Source: an uncultured Clostridia bacterium (lineage in GTDB: Bacteria > Bacillota > Clostridia > TANB77 > CAG-508). From it: a stretch of DNA of 64,000 nucleotides. Below, one piece after another: positions 10,827-21,427 of this stretch. The position numbers and the translations under genes are program-made. The stretch spans positions 1 through 64,000 of the forward strand of contig CANRKJ010000001.1 in NCBI GenBank assembly GCA_947631185.1, read 5' to 3'. Under the pieces are notes generated by a model. That model had not been told where the DNA came from. It ran no database searches and worked only from the letters and a program-made list of their open reading frames with translations. Within the stretch, counting starts at the first letter, position 1. Each line of letters opens with the position of its first letter.

Positions 10827-12260
10827 ATGACTTACGATTTAATTATTGTTGGTGGCGGACCTAGTTCAGCTTTTTTGTGTTATGAGCTCATTAAACTGGG
10901 ATCAAATAAAAAGGTCCTTATAATTGAGCAAGGAAAAAGAGTTGAAGAGAGAAATTGCCCAATCGAAAAATTAGGGCAGTGTGTGAAATGTAAACCTACA
11001 TGTTGTATTACAACTGGATTTTCAGGAGCAGGAGCTTTTTCAGATGGAAAGCTTTCTCTATATAATCCAGAAGATGATGATATTTACGTAGGTGGCAATT
11101 TACACAAATATATCGGTGTTGATAAGACAAAAGAACTTATTGATTACACTGATAAAGTTTATTTGGAATTTGGTGCGGATACTAAACTTGAAGGTACTAA
11201 GAACAAGGAGGAAATCAGCAAAATCAGGGAAAAGGCCAAAAAAGCTGATATAACTTTAATCAATATACCTATCAGGCATCTGGGAACAGAAAAGAGTCAT
11301 GCATTGTATTGCAAAATACAGGATTATTTGCTTAACAATGGAATAGAGATAATGTTCCAAACTACAGTCAGTGATCTCATTATTGAAAATAATGAAGTGA
11401 AAGGTGTTAAAGTAAAAGATTCGATGTATGTAGATAAGGATGTTGAACTTAGAAGCATTTATGCTAATAAAGTTGTGTTGGCTGTTGGCAGGAAAGGAGC
11501 AAATTGGCTTTCGAAAATGTGCGATATCTATGGTATTGCCACTAAAACAGGTTGTATAGATATAGGTATTCGGTACGAATTGCCTAATTCAATCATGAGG
11601 GAAATAAATAAGCTTTTGTATGAAGGAAAGTTTATAGCAAGATTAGGTCATTTTAAAGACAAGGTTAGAACTTTCTGCCAAAATCCGAGTGGTTTTGTTT
11701 CATCAGAAGTTTATGATGAAAATATCAATTTGGTTAATGGCCATTCTTACAAATCCAAAAAAAGTGAGAATACTAATTTAGCAATTTTGGTTTCTCATAA
11801 TTTTAATTATCCTTTTGACAAACCTATTGAGTATGGAAGGAATATCGCAAAGAACTTAAACGCACTGGGAAATGGAAACGTTATAGTACAAAGGTTGGGT
11901 GATATATACAGGGGAAAGAGAACATGGAATGATGAGCTTCAGAATAATTCTGTAAAACCTACACTTAAGTCTGCTGTTGCAGGAGATATCACATATGCTT
12001 TAGGATATAGAACAATGACTGATATTTTAGAGTTTATTAGGGGACTTGATAAAGTTATTGAAGGATTTGCTAATCCAGATAATTTACTTTATGGCCCTGA
12101 GATAAAATTCTATTGTAATAGTGTTCTAATAAATCAAAAATTTGAAACAAGTGTGATGGGGCTTTACTCCATTGGAGATGGTGGAGGAATGACCAGAGGG
12201 CTTATGATGGCATCTTGTTCAGGTGTTCAACTTGCAAGATTCCTAGAAGAAGATGATTAA
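10827..12260 (+). CDS. NAD(P)/FAD-dependent oxidoreductase
   Basis: IIVGGGPSSAFLCYELIK Rossmann motif, GFSGAGAFSDGKLSLY, GDGGGMTRGLMMASCSG. Confidence 0.88.
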   Translation: MTYDLIIVGGGPSSAFLCYELIKLGSNKKVLIIEQGKRVEERNCPIEKLGQCVKCKPTCCITTGFSGAGAFSDGKLSLYNPEDDDIYVGGNLHKYIGVDKTKELIDYTDKVYLEFGADTKLEGTKNKEEISKIREKAKKADITLINIPIRHLGTEKSHALYCKIQDYLLNNGIEIMFQTTVSDLIIENNEVKGVKVKDSMYVDKDVELRSIYANKVVLAVGRKGANWLSKMCDIYGIATKTGCIDIGIRYELPNSIMREINKLLYEGKFIARLGHFKDKVRTFCQNPSGFVSSEVYDENINLVNGHSYKSKKSENTNLAILVSHNFNYPFDKPIEYGRNIAKNLNALGNGNVIVQRLGDIYRGKRTWNDELQNNSVKPTLKSAVAGDITYALGYRTMTDILEFIRGLDKVIEGFANPDNLLYGPEIKFYCNSVLINQKFETSVMGLYSIGDGGGMTRGLMMASCSGVQLARFLEEDD

Positions 12261-12294
12261 ATTCCTAAATTTTTATGTGAAAAAATGATTTTAA

Positions 12295-12352
12295 TGAGGT
12301 GCATATCTAAATTTTAGATTTTGTCTAATATTTTGGATGCACTTCTTTTTTT
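12295..12352 (+). terminator. Probable rho-independent terminator after the FAD oxidoreductase
   Basis: GAGGTGCAT...ATGCACTTC followed by an 8-T run. Confidence 0.5.
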
Positions 12353-12477
12353 TATTATATTATTAGTTAATGTGAATTACTTGTGAATTTATATAAATTA
12401 CTTGAATTTTTCATATTGATATTATAGAATATATTAAAATTTTAAAAACTTAATAATTTAATTTAAGGAGGGATAAT

Positions 12478-13785
12478 ATGATAAAATTTAATTTTGATAA
12501 ATCAGGGGTTAGTGAGAAGCAAATATTAGAATATTCTAGTAAAGTTGCTAAAATTCAAAAAGATTTAGAAAAAAGAGCTGATAGAATTGATGATTTTGTT
12601 GGATGGTTAAATTTACCAGATAATTATGATAAAAATGAGTTTACAAGAATAAAAAAAGCAGCTAAAAAAATAAGAAGTGATTCTGATGTTTTAGTGGTAA
12701 TTGGAATAGGGGGATCATATTTAGGTGCTAGAGCTGTAATTGAAGCTTTAACATCTACATTTTATAATACATTATCTTCAGAAACGAGGAAGTCACCTCA
12801 AATAATATATGCTGGTAATAATTTGAGTCCAGTATATCTAAATGATTTATTAGAACTTATTAGAGAAAAAGATATATCTATAAATGTTATTTCTAAATCT
12901 GGAACTACCACAGAACCTGCAATAGCATTTAGAATATTTAGGGAAGTTTTAGAAACTAAATATGGTGTAGAAGAAGCGAGAAAAAGAATTTATGTTACTA
13001 CTGATGAAAAACGTGGTGCTTTAAAACAACTTTCAAATGAAGAAAAATATGAAACTTTTGTAATACCAGATAATGTTGGAGGTAGATATTCAGTTTTAAC
13101 AGCGGTGGGGTTATTACCAATTGCTACTGCTGGAATTGATATTGACAAAATTATGTTAGGTGCTCAAAAAGCAATGAAAAAATATTCAGATACAGATTTG
13201 AAAAAAAATGAGTGTTATCAATATGCAATAGTTAGAAATATTTTAAATAAAAAAGGAAAAGAAGTTGAAATATTAGCAAATTACGAACCTAAACTTCATT
13301 ATTTTACAGAATGGTGGAAACAACTTTATGGAGAAAGTGAGGGAAAAGATAATAAAGGAATCTTCCCTGCTGGTGTTGATTTAACAACAGATTTACATTC
13401 AATGGGACAATATATTCAAGAAGGTAGAAGATTTTTGATGGAAACTGTTTTGAATGTAAAAAAAGATTCATCAGATATTACTATTCAACCAGATGAACAA
13501 AATTTAGATGGTCTAAATTATTTAGCTGGTAAAAAACTTGGATATGTAAATACAAAAGCAATGGAAGGAACGATAGAAGCTCATATTTCAGGTGATGTAC
13601 CAAACTTATTGATTGAGGTTGACAAGTTAGATGAGGAAAATATAGGTGAACTAATTTATTTTTTTGAAAAGGCATGTGCTATTTCAGGTAATATTTTAGG
13701 TGTGGATCCTTTTAATCAACCAGGTGTTGAAGCTTATAAAAAGAATATGTTTAGATTATTAAAAAAGCCAGGATATACAAATTAG
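12478..13785 (+). CDS. pgi: Glucose-6-phosphate isomerase
   Basis: [61 protein letters not shown]. Confidence 0.97.
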   Translation: MIKFNFDKSGVSEKQILEYSSKVAKIQKDLEKRADRIDDFVGWLNLPDNYDKNEFTRIKKAAKKIRSDSDVLVVIGIGGSYLGARAVIEALTSTFYNTLSSETRKSPQIIYAGNNLSPVYLNDLLELIREKDISINVISKSGTTTEPAIAFRIFREVLETKYGVEEARKRIYVTTDEKRGALKQLSNEEKYETFVIPDNVGGRYSVLTAVGLLPIATAGIDIDKIMLGAQKAMKKYSDTDLKKNECYQYAIVRNILNKKGKEVEILANYEPKLHYFTEWWKQLYGESEGKDNKGIFPAGVDLTTDLHSMGQYIQEGRRFLMETVLNVKKDSSDITIQPDEQNLDGLNYLAGKKLGYVNTKAMEGTIEAHISGDVPNLLIEVDKLDEENIGELIYFFEKACAISGNILGVDPFNQPGVEAYKKNMFRLLKKPGYTN

Positions 13786-13799
13786 CAAAATGTAAAACA

Positions 13800-13824
13800 C
13801 GGGCATGTAAGAGTTACATGCCCG
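13800..13824 (+). terminator. Perfect 11-bp stem with GAG loop between pgi and ychF
   Basis: CGGGCATGTAA-gag-TTACATGCCCG; no strong T-run, so attenuator/processing hairpin also possible. Confidence 0.55.
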
Positions 13825-13848
13825 ATTAATAAGAATAGGAGAATTTAA

Positions 13849-14943
13849 ATGAAAATAGGAATAGTTGGTCTTCCTAATGTAGGAAAGAGTACTTTATTTA
13901 ATAGTATTACAAAAGCAGGAGCTGAATGTGCAAATTATCCTTTTTGCACAATAGAGCCTAATATTGGTGTAGTAGCAGTTCCAGATGAAAGGTTAGACAA
14001 ACTTGCGCAAATTTATAAACCTCAAAAGGTCACACCAGCAGTAGTAGAATTTGTTGATATAGCAGGCTTGGTTAAAGGAGCAAGTAAAGGTGAAGGATTA
14101 GGAAATAAGTTTTTATCACATATTAGAGAAGTTGATAGTATACTTCAAGTAGTAAGATGTTTTGAAAATCCAAATATAGTTCATGTAGATGGTAGCATAG
14201 ATCCATTAAGAGATATTGAAACTATAAATATGGAACTTATATTTGCTGATTTAGAAACGATTGAAAAAAGAATAGAAAAAGCTCAAAAAATGCTTAAAGC
14301 TGACAAAAAATATCAATTCGAATTAGATACATTTCTAAAAGTAAAGAAAACTTTAGAATCAGGAAAAACTGCTAGAACCTTAGATTTAACTGATGAAGAA
14401 GAAATAGTTATAAAAGATGCATTTTTACTTACAAAGAAAAAGGTTTTGTATGTGGCAAATGTGTCAGAAGATGAAGTTTCAAAACCTTATGATAATGAAT
14501 ATGTAAAAAAAGTTCAAGAATATGCTAAGAATGATAAATCTGAAGTTATAGCTTTATCTGTAAAAGTTGAAGAAGAACTTAGTGGTTTAGATAGTGATGA
14601 AGAAAAGGAAATGCTTGACGTTTTGGGAATAGATGAATCAGGATTAAATAAACTAATAAAGGCTAGTTATAAATTGTTAGGCTTAATGTCATTTCTAACT
14701 GCAGGAGAGCCAGAAGTTAGAGCATGGACAATTAAAACAGGAACGAAAGCTCCACAAGCAGCTGGAAAAATTCACTCAGATATAGAAAGAGGATTTATTA
14801 GGGCAGAAGTGGTTTCTTTTGATGATTTAATAAAATGTGATGGTTCAATGGTAAAAGTAAAAGAAGCTGGTCTGATGAGGTTAGAAGGTAAAGATTATAT
14901 AATGCAGGATGGAGATATTGTTTTGTTTAGATTTAATGTGTAA
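13849..14943 (+). CDS. ychF: Redox-regulated ATPase YchF
   Basis: GIVGLPNVGKSTLFN, NYPFCTIEPN, VDIAGLVKGASKGEGLGNKFL. Confidence 0.97.
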   Translation: MKIGIVGLPNVGKSTLFNSITKAGAECANYPFCTIEPNIGVVAVPDERLDKLAQIYKPQKVTPAVVEFVDIAGLVKGASKGEGLGNKFLSHIREVDSILQVVRCFENPNIVHVDGSIDPLRDIETINMELIFADLETIEKRIEKAQKMLKADKKYQFELDTFLKVKKTLESGKTARTLDLTDEEEIVIKDAFLLTKKKVLYVANVSEDEVSKPYDNEYVKKVQEYAKNDKSEVIALSVKVEEELSGLDSDEEKEMLDVLGIDESGLNKLIKASYKLLGLMSFLTAGEPEVRAWTIKTGTKAPQAAGKIHSDIERGFIRAEVVSFDDLIKCDGSMVKVKEAGLMRLEGKDYIMQDGDIVLFRFNV

Positions 14944-15109
14944 TATTTATGTAATATAAATGAAACAAAAACTTCTATTTGAATAATAATGCTTGATACA
15001 AATGTAATATTTTCTTGAAATCGAAAAAAATCGAAAAAAGTCTTGCGTGTAAAAAATGTATATATTATAATAATTTTAGATTAAATATTAAGGAGATGGG
15101 AGAAATATT

Positions 15110-15514
15110 ATGTTAAAGTTAAGAAAGATTGTTTTAGTTGTAATTGGAATTATGTTAGTAAGTTTAATTATAGGAAATATGTCAGTTTATGCTTCTAATG
15201 TTAGAACAATAACTGCAAATACAAATAGTTCTTCTTCAAATAGTAATGTTTCAAATTCTAATAGTAATACAGATGAAGAAGAAACAAATACATCAGATGA
15301 AAATACAAATACAAATTCTACATTAAATACTAATAGAACTAATTCAATTTCAAGCAGTAACTATTCAAATAGAAATACAAACGAAGATAGTGCAGACAGT
15401 GAGTCACTACCATATACAGGAACAAGATATACAGTTGTAATTGTTGCATTAGTACTTGCTATATCTTCTGCTTATGCTTATAAAAAAATAAGTGAATATA
15501 AAGATGTAAAATAA
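15110..15514 (+). CDS. Secreted Asn/Ser/Thr-rich protein with C-terminal sortase signal (LPYTG)
   Basis: Signal peptide, low-complexity N/S region, LPYTG + hydrophobic segment + basic tail. Confidence 0.8.
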   Translation: MLKLRKIVLVVIGIMLVSLIIGNMSVYASNVRTITANTNSSSSNSNVSNSNSNTDEEETNTSDENTNTNSTLNTNRTNSISSSNYSNRNTNEDSADSESLPYTGTRYTVVIVALVLAISSAYAYKKISEYKDVK

Positions 15515-15515
15515 T

Positions 15516-15547
15516 AGAAAAAGCAAATTGAAAGATTTGCTTTTTTT
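15516..15547 (+). terminator. Rho-independent terminator
   Basis: AAAGCAAAT tgaaag ATTTGCTTTTTTT. Confidence 0.8.
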
Positions 15548-15704
15548 ATATTATAGTAAATTTTCATAGTATATAATAAAAATGTTTTAGGCGAGTTTTT
15601 TCTCGTCTTATTATTATTAATTTAAATTATATTAGTTATATACTTGAAAATATAAAAATAATATATTAAAATGTAGAGAGTTTCAAGATTATAGTGGAGA
15701 AATT

Positions 15705-17492
15705 ATGTTTGATATAGAAGACGAATTGAAAAAGTTACCAGCAAAGCCTGGAGTTTATTTAATGAAAGATAAAAATGACAATGTTATATATGTTGGAAAA
15801 GCTGTTGTACTGAAAAATAGAGTTAAACAATATTTTAGAAAAAATGATAAAACAGCGAGAATCCAAAAAATGGTTTCTTTAATAGATCATTTTGAATATA
15901 TTGTTGTTGAAAGTGAAGATGAAGCTCTTATTTTGGAATGTAATTTGATAAAAAAATACAGACCGAAATTTAATGTTTTATTAAAAGATGATAAAACATA
16001 TCCATATATAAAAATCGATATAAAATCAGAATATCCTACAGTTACTATGACTAGAAGAATATTAAAAGATGGTGCAAAGTATTTTGGACCATATCCTAGC
16101 TCTAGTAGTTGTAAAGAAATGATAAATTTTATAAAAGAAAAATTTCAAATTCGACAGTGTAGAAATTTTAAAAGTAGAGATAGAGCTTGTTTAAATTATC
16201 ATATAAAAAAATGCTTAGCTCCATGTGTCAAATATGTATCTTCAGAAGATTATAAGAAACAGATTGATCAAATAATTTTGTTATTAGATGGAAAAGTAGA
16301 TAAAATTATTAAAGATCTTTCAAAACAAATGGAAGAATATGCTAATTCACAAGAATATGAAAAAGCGGCTGATATTAGAGATAGAATTCAGGCTATTGAA
16401 AGAGTAACAGAAAAGCAAAAAGTTTCTAATGTATCAGAAAACAATATAGATGTAATAGGTTTTTATAAAAATGATGTTTCTGCATGTATAGAAATATTTT
16501 TTATTCGTGGTAGTAAAATGATAGGAAGAGAACATTATTTCTTTAATGAATTAAGACATATGGATGAAGTTGAAATTGTATCTGGATTTATAAAGCAATT
16601 TTATTTATCTAGATTAGATATACCAAATAAAATTATGTTAAGATACGATTTAGAAGAGAAAGAACCTATTGAAAGATGGTTAAGCGAAAAAGCAGGTAGG
16701 AAAGTTATTATTAAAAGCCCACAGAAAGGTGAGAAACTTCGTTTTGTAGAAATGGCTGAAATGAATAGCAAAATTACTTTAGATAATAAAGTAAAATCAC
16801 AAAGCAATATAATGGAAGAATTAAGAGATGTTTTGAGTTTGGATACATTACCATATAAAATTGAAAGTTTTGATATTTCTAATATATCTGGAGAGTATAT
16901 AGTTGCAGGTATGTGTGTTGCTCAAAATGGAGTTATAAAAAGAAATTTGTCTAGAAGATTTAAAATAAAAACAGTTTTTGGTCAAGATGATCCTAGATGT
17001 ATGCAGGAAGTTGTAACTAGAAGAGTTATGCATACACTTGAGAAAGATGACAATGCATTTGGAGTTTTGCCAGATTTGATATTAGCAGATGGAGGAATAA
17101 CTCAAATACGTGCAATTAAGCAAGCACTGGATAATTGTAAAGTAGAGATACCAGTTTACGGAATGGTAAAAGATAATACACATTCAACTAGGGCTTTAGT
17201 TGATGAAAATAAAAATGAATTTGAGATATCTGAAAATTTATTTAATTTTATTACAAATTTTCAAGATGAAGTTCATAAAACAGCAATAGAATATCATAGA
17301 AAAATTCGTGATAAAGAAATGACAAAATCAAAACTTGATTATATAGAAGGAATTGGTGATAAAAAAAGAAATGCTCTTTTAAAGCACTTTGGAACAATTT
17401 CGAAAATTAAGGAAGCAACCATTAATGAATTAATGGAAGTTAAAGGAATTGATAAAAACTTAGCAAAAAAAATAAAGGAGGAATTATGTTAA
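15705..17492 (+). CDS. uvrC: Excinuclease ABC subunit C
   Basis: PGVYLMKDKNDNVIYVGKA, UVR motif EYEKAADIRDRI, C-terminal HhH. Confidence 0.97.
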   Translation: MFDIEDELKKLPAKPGVYLMKDKNDNVIYVGKAVVLKNRVKQYFRKNDKTARIQKMVSLIDHFEYIVVESEDEALILECNLIKKYRPKFNVLLKDDKTYPYIKIDIKSEYPTVTMTRRILKDGAKYFGPYPSSSSCKEMINFIKEKFQIRQCRNFKSRDRACLNYHIKKCLAPCVKYVSSEDYKKQIDQIILLLDGKVDKIIKDLSKQMEEYANSQEYEKAADIRDRIQAIERVTEKQKVSNVSENNIDVIGFYKNDVSACIEIFFIRGSKMIGREHYFFNELRHMDEVEIVSGFIKQFYLSRLDIPNKIMLRYDLEEKEPIERWLSEKAGRKVIIKSPQKGEKLRFVEMAEMNSKITLDNKVKSQSNIMEELRDVLSLDTLPYKIESFDISNISGEYIVAGMCVAQNGVIKRNLSRRFKIKTVFGQDDPRCMQEVVTRRVMHTLEKDDNAFGVLPDLILADGGITQIRAIKQALDNCKVEIPVYGMVKDNTHSTRALVDENKNEFEISENLFNFITNFQDEVHKTAIEYHRKIRDKEMTKSKLDYIEGIGDKKRNALLKHFGTISKIKEATINELMEVKGIDKNLAKKIKEELC

Positions 17493-20101
17493 AATTAAAA
17501 AATATTACAAAAACATATATAAGTGGAGATGAAAAAGTTGAAGCTTTAAAGGGAATTGATATTGAATTTAGAAAATCAGAATTTGTATCAATTTTAGGTC
17601 AAAGTGGATGTGGAAAAACCACTTTACTAAATATTATAGGAGGACTTGATAGATATACATCTGGTGATTTAATTATAAATGGCAAATCTACGAAAGACTT
17701 TAAAGATAGAGATTGGGATGCATATAGAAATTATAGAGTAGGATTTGTATTTCAAAGCTATAATTTAATAAGCCATCAAAATATTTTATCAAATGTCGAA
17801 CTTGCATTAACTATAGGAGGTGTACCTAGAAAAGAAAGAAGAAGACGTGCAATAAAAGCTCTAGAAGAAGTTGGTTTAAAAGATCAAATTCATAAGAAAC
17901 CAAATCAACTATCAGGAGGTCAAATGCAAAGAGTAGCAATTGCTAGAGCTTTAGTTAATAATCCTGATATAATTTTAGCTGATGAGCCTACAGGTGCATT
18001 AGACACAAAAACCAGTGTTCAAGTTATGGAATTACTTAAAAAGATTTCAAAAAATAAATTGATTATAATGGTAACACATAATCCAGATTTAGCAGAAAAA
18101 TATTCAAGTAGAATAATAAAGATATTAGATGGAAAAATAACAGATGATTCATCTCCAATAAAAACAGAAGAAACTGAAGAATTAGAAAAAGATAAGTTGA
18201 AAAGAACTTCAATGAAATTCTTTACTGCATTTAGATTGAGTTTAAATAATTTAATGACAAAAAAGGGAAGGACTATACTTACTTCTTTTGCTGGTAGCAT
18301 AGGAATAATCGGTATAGCTCTGATTTTAGCAATTTCCACTGGAGTTCAAAATTATATAGATAAAGTAGAAGAAGATACATTGTCTTCTTATCCGATAACC
18401 TTAGAAGAATCCACAATTGATATGTCTAGTATGATGGAAACTATGATGGGTGAAAACCAAAGTGATGATGTTCAAAGGGACGAAAATAGAATTTATTCTT
18501 CTGATATTATTAACGAGTTAATGGAAACTATGTCTAGTAAAGTACAAGAGAATAATTTGCAAGAATTTAAGAAATATTTAGAAGAAGATAATAATGAATT
18601 AGTAAAATATACAAATTCAATTCAATATGGCTATAATCTTACTTTAAATCTTTACAAAGAAGATACTACAGATGGTGTTGTTAGAGTAAATCCTAGTACT
18701 GTTATGAATGCAATGGGAATGGGAGATATGATTGATGCAAGGAATTCTTCTAGTGTAATGAATTTATCAGGTTCTGCATCTAGTATAGCAATGAATAGTC
18801 AAATGGATGTATGGTTTGAGATGCTTGATAATGAAGAGTTGTTAAAATCTCAGAACGAGTTATTAGCCGGACATTGGCCAGAAGAATATAATGAAGTAGT
18901 GTTAGTTGTTAGTGAAAATAATGAAATAAGTGATTATGCTTTATATTCTTTAGGTTTAAAAAATCAAGATGAAGTAAAAGAAAAGATGAAAAAAATACAA
19001 AATGGAGAAGAAGTAAAAAAATCTGAAGGAACTTCTTATTCTTATGATGATATTTTAGGTTTATCTTTTAAACTTATATTAAATTCTGATTTTTATGATA
19101 AAGAAAATGGCGTTTGGATTGATAAATCAGAAAATGAAGAATATATGAAAGAGAAAATTGCTGATGCAGAGAGTATTAAGGTAGTAGGAATTATAAGACC
19201 AAATTCAGAATCTGTTGCAATGGCAATGACAGGAGGAATAGGATATACAAAAGATTTAAAAGAATATGTTATAAATAAATCAAATGATTCAGATATTATT
19301 AAAGAACAAAAAGAAAATCCTCAAAAAAATATATTTTCAGGTTTAGATTTTCCAAAAGATGATGATATATCTTCTTTTAGTTTTGCAAATTTATCAGATG
19401 AACAAAAGATGGCAATGCAATCATTGTCTACAGAAGATATAACAAAATTGATGGAAGCTTATACAGAAAATGAAAATTCAAGTTATGAAAAAAATTTAGA
19501 AAAATTAGGTGGATTTGATTTGAGTTCTCCATCAGTTATAAATTTATATGCAAAAGATTTTGAATCAAAAGACAAAATTCAACAATTAATAGAGGAATAT
19601 AATAAAAAACAACAAGATAATGATAAAGAGGAGAATGTAATAAGTTATACAGATATTATAGGTACTATGATGAAATCAGTTAGTCAAATTATTAATACAA
19701 TTAGTTATGTACTAATTTCATTTGTAGCAATTTCTCTAATTGTTTCTTCAATAATGATAGGAATAATAACATATATTTCTGTATTAGAAAGAACAAAAGA
19801 GATAGGAATACTTCGTGCAATAGGTGCATCTAAAAAAGATATATCAAGAGTATTTAATGCAGAAACACTAATAGTAGGTTTAATATCAGGTTTACTTGGA
19901 ATAGGAATAACTGTTTTATTAACATTCCCAATAAATGCACTGATTTACAATTTGACAAATGTTACAATTACAACAGTAGTTCCATTTTCTGCTGGATTTA
20001 TACTAGTTTGTATAAGTGTATTATTAACAATAATTGGTGGATTGATTCCATCTAAATTAGCAAGTAAAAAAGATCCTGTTATAGCTCTTAGAACTGAGTA
20101 A
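17486..20101 (+). CDS. ABC transporter ATP-binding/permease protein (MacB-like fusion)
   Basis: GQSGCGKTTLLN, LSGGQMQRVAIARAL, C-terminal FtsX-like permease. Confidence 0.92.
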   Translation: MLKLKNITKTYISGDEKVEALKGIDIEFRKSEFVSILGQSGCGKTTLLNIIGGLDRYTSGDLIINGKSTKDFKDRDWDAYRNYRVGFVFQSYNLISHQNILSNVELALTIGGVPRKERRRRAIKALEEVGLKDQIHKKPNQLSGGQMQRVAIARALVNNPDIILADEPTGALDTKTSVQVMELLKKISKNKLIIMVTHNPDLAEKYSSRIIKILDGKITDDSSPIKTEETEELEKDKLKRTSMKFFTAFRLSLNNLMTKKGRTILTSFAGSIGIIGIALILAISTGVQNYIDKVEEDTLSSYPITLEESTIDMSSMMETMMGENQSDDVQRDENRIYSSDIINELMETMSSKVQENNLQEFKKYLEEDNNELVKYTNSIQYGYNLTLNLYKEDTTDGVVRVNPSTVMNAMGMGDMIDARNSSSVMNLSGSASSIAMNSQMDVWFEMLDNEELLKSQNELLAGHWPEEYNEVVLVVSENNEISDYALYSLGLKNQDEVKEKMKKIQNGEEVKKSEGTSYSYDDILGLSFKLILNSDFYDKENGVWIDKSENEEYMKEKIADAESIKVVGIIRPNSESVAMAMTGGIGYTKDLKEYVINKSNDSDIIKEQKENPQKNIFSGLDFPKDDDISSFSFANLSDEQKMAMQSLSTEDITKLMEAYTENENSSYEKNLEKLGGFDLSSPSVINLYAKDFESKDKIQQLIEEYNKKQQDNDKEENVISYTDIIGTMMKSVSQIINTISYVLISFVAISLIVSSIMIGIITYISVLERTKEIGILRAIGASKKDISRVFNAETLIVGLISGLLGIGITVLLTFPINALIYNLTNVTITTVVPFSAGFILVCISVLLTIIGGLIPSKLASKKDPVIALRTE

Positions 20102-20128
20102 AAAGCTGATTTTATATCAGCTTTTTTT
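20099..20128 (+). terminator. Rho-independent terminator
   Basis: AAAAGCTGAT tttat ATCAGCTTTTTTT. Confidence 0.85.
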
Positions 20129-20341
20129 ATATAAATAGGAAAGTAGCATTTTCCTATTATATAAAGGCTTTATTAACATTTTTAATTTTACTATATAGAC
20201 ATTTGTTTGATAAAATATATGTTATAAATAATTAATTTGATTGAAATTTTATTATTATGTGATATAATGAAGCCGTAATTTTAAAAAAAGGTTTATAGAT
20301 GTATCCTATAAAAATCTAAATAAAATATAAAAGGAAAAAAT

Positions 20342-21382
20342 ATGAGTTCTATAAAAGTATCAATTGTGGTTCCAATTTATAATTTGGAAAAATATGTACC
20401 AAGATGTTTAGATGCACTAGTAAACCAAACATTAGAAGATATTGAAATTTTATGTGTAGATGATGGCTCTAAAGATTCTGCACCTCAAATAATAGAAGAT
20501 TATAAGAAAAGATATCCAAATAAAGTTAAAACATTTCATAAAGAAAATGGAGGAGAATGGTCTGCTCGTACATATGGATTAAAGCAAGCAAGGGGAGAAT
20601 ATGTTGGCTTTATAGATAGTGATGATGTTCCAGAAGTAACTTGGGCTGAAAAACTATATAATGCTGCAAAGAAAAATGATGCAGATATTGCATTTAGTGG
20701 TTATGATAGAGTGGATTTAGATACTGGTAAAACAATATCTACTGAAATGACTCAATATGGTACAATGAATAAAGAAGTGGATTGGAATGATGACTTTATA
20801 GTTTATGCTAATCCATCTTTATGGAATAAAATATATAAATTAGAGAGAGTAAAACATTTAGAATTTTTACCATTTAGAGGATGTAATGATACGTTATTTT
20901 TAATATATGCTTATATGGATGGAGCTAAAAAATTAACTTTTATTCCTGATGTATTGTATCATTATTATTTACGTTCTAGTTCACAAATACATTCTCTAAA
21001 TTTGAATGATATAGATAACTTAAAAAAATATTTGCTAGTTGCAAAACAACATGCTATTGATATTGGAAAATATGATGAATATGAAGAAGTATTATCTACA
21101 ATGGCATTTTTACATTTAGGAATTTCTTGGTTTTTTATGGTTTCATATGATAAAGAAGCAAAAACTGGTAAAGTTTCAAAGGATATTACTAATTATCTTA
21201 ATGAAAATTTCCCAAGATGGAGAAATAATAAATTTTTTAAGATAACGCATTGTTTCCCAAAAGGGTTCAAGTTTATATGTATTTGGGGAGTACATTTATT
21301 ATATAAATTAAAAATACCTTGTATATACATATGGGTAAATAGATTTTTAGTAGATAAAATAAAATTCGAGGTTAAATGGTAA
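20342..21382 (+). CDS. Glycosyltransferase family 2
   Basis: VSIVVPIYNLEKYVPRCLDAL, CVDDGSKD, GFIDSDDVP. Confidence 0.93.
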   Translation: MSSIKVSIVVPIYNLEKYVPRCLDALVNQTLEDIEILCVDDGSKDSAPQIIEDYKKRYPNKVKTFHKENGGEWSARTYGLKQARGEYVGFIDSDDVPEVTWAEKLYNAAKKNDADIAFSGYDRVDLDTGKTISTEMTQYGTMNKEVDWNDDFIVYANPSLWNKIYKLERVKHLEFLPFRGCNDTLFLIYAYMDGAKKLTFIPDVLYHYYLRSSSQIHSLNLNDIDNLKKYLLVAKQHAIDIGKYDEYEEVLSTMAFLHLGISWFFMVSYDKEAKTGKVSKDITNYLNENFPRWRNNKFFKITHCFPKGFKFICIWGVHLLYKLKIPCIYIWVNRFLVDKIKFEVKW

Positions 21383-21427
21383 CTAATATAAAAAATAATG
21401 AAAGGGAAAATTGAATAGGAAACTAAT

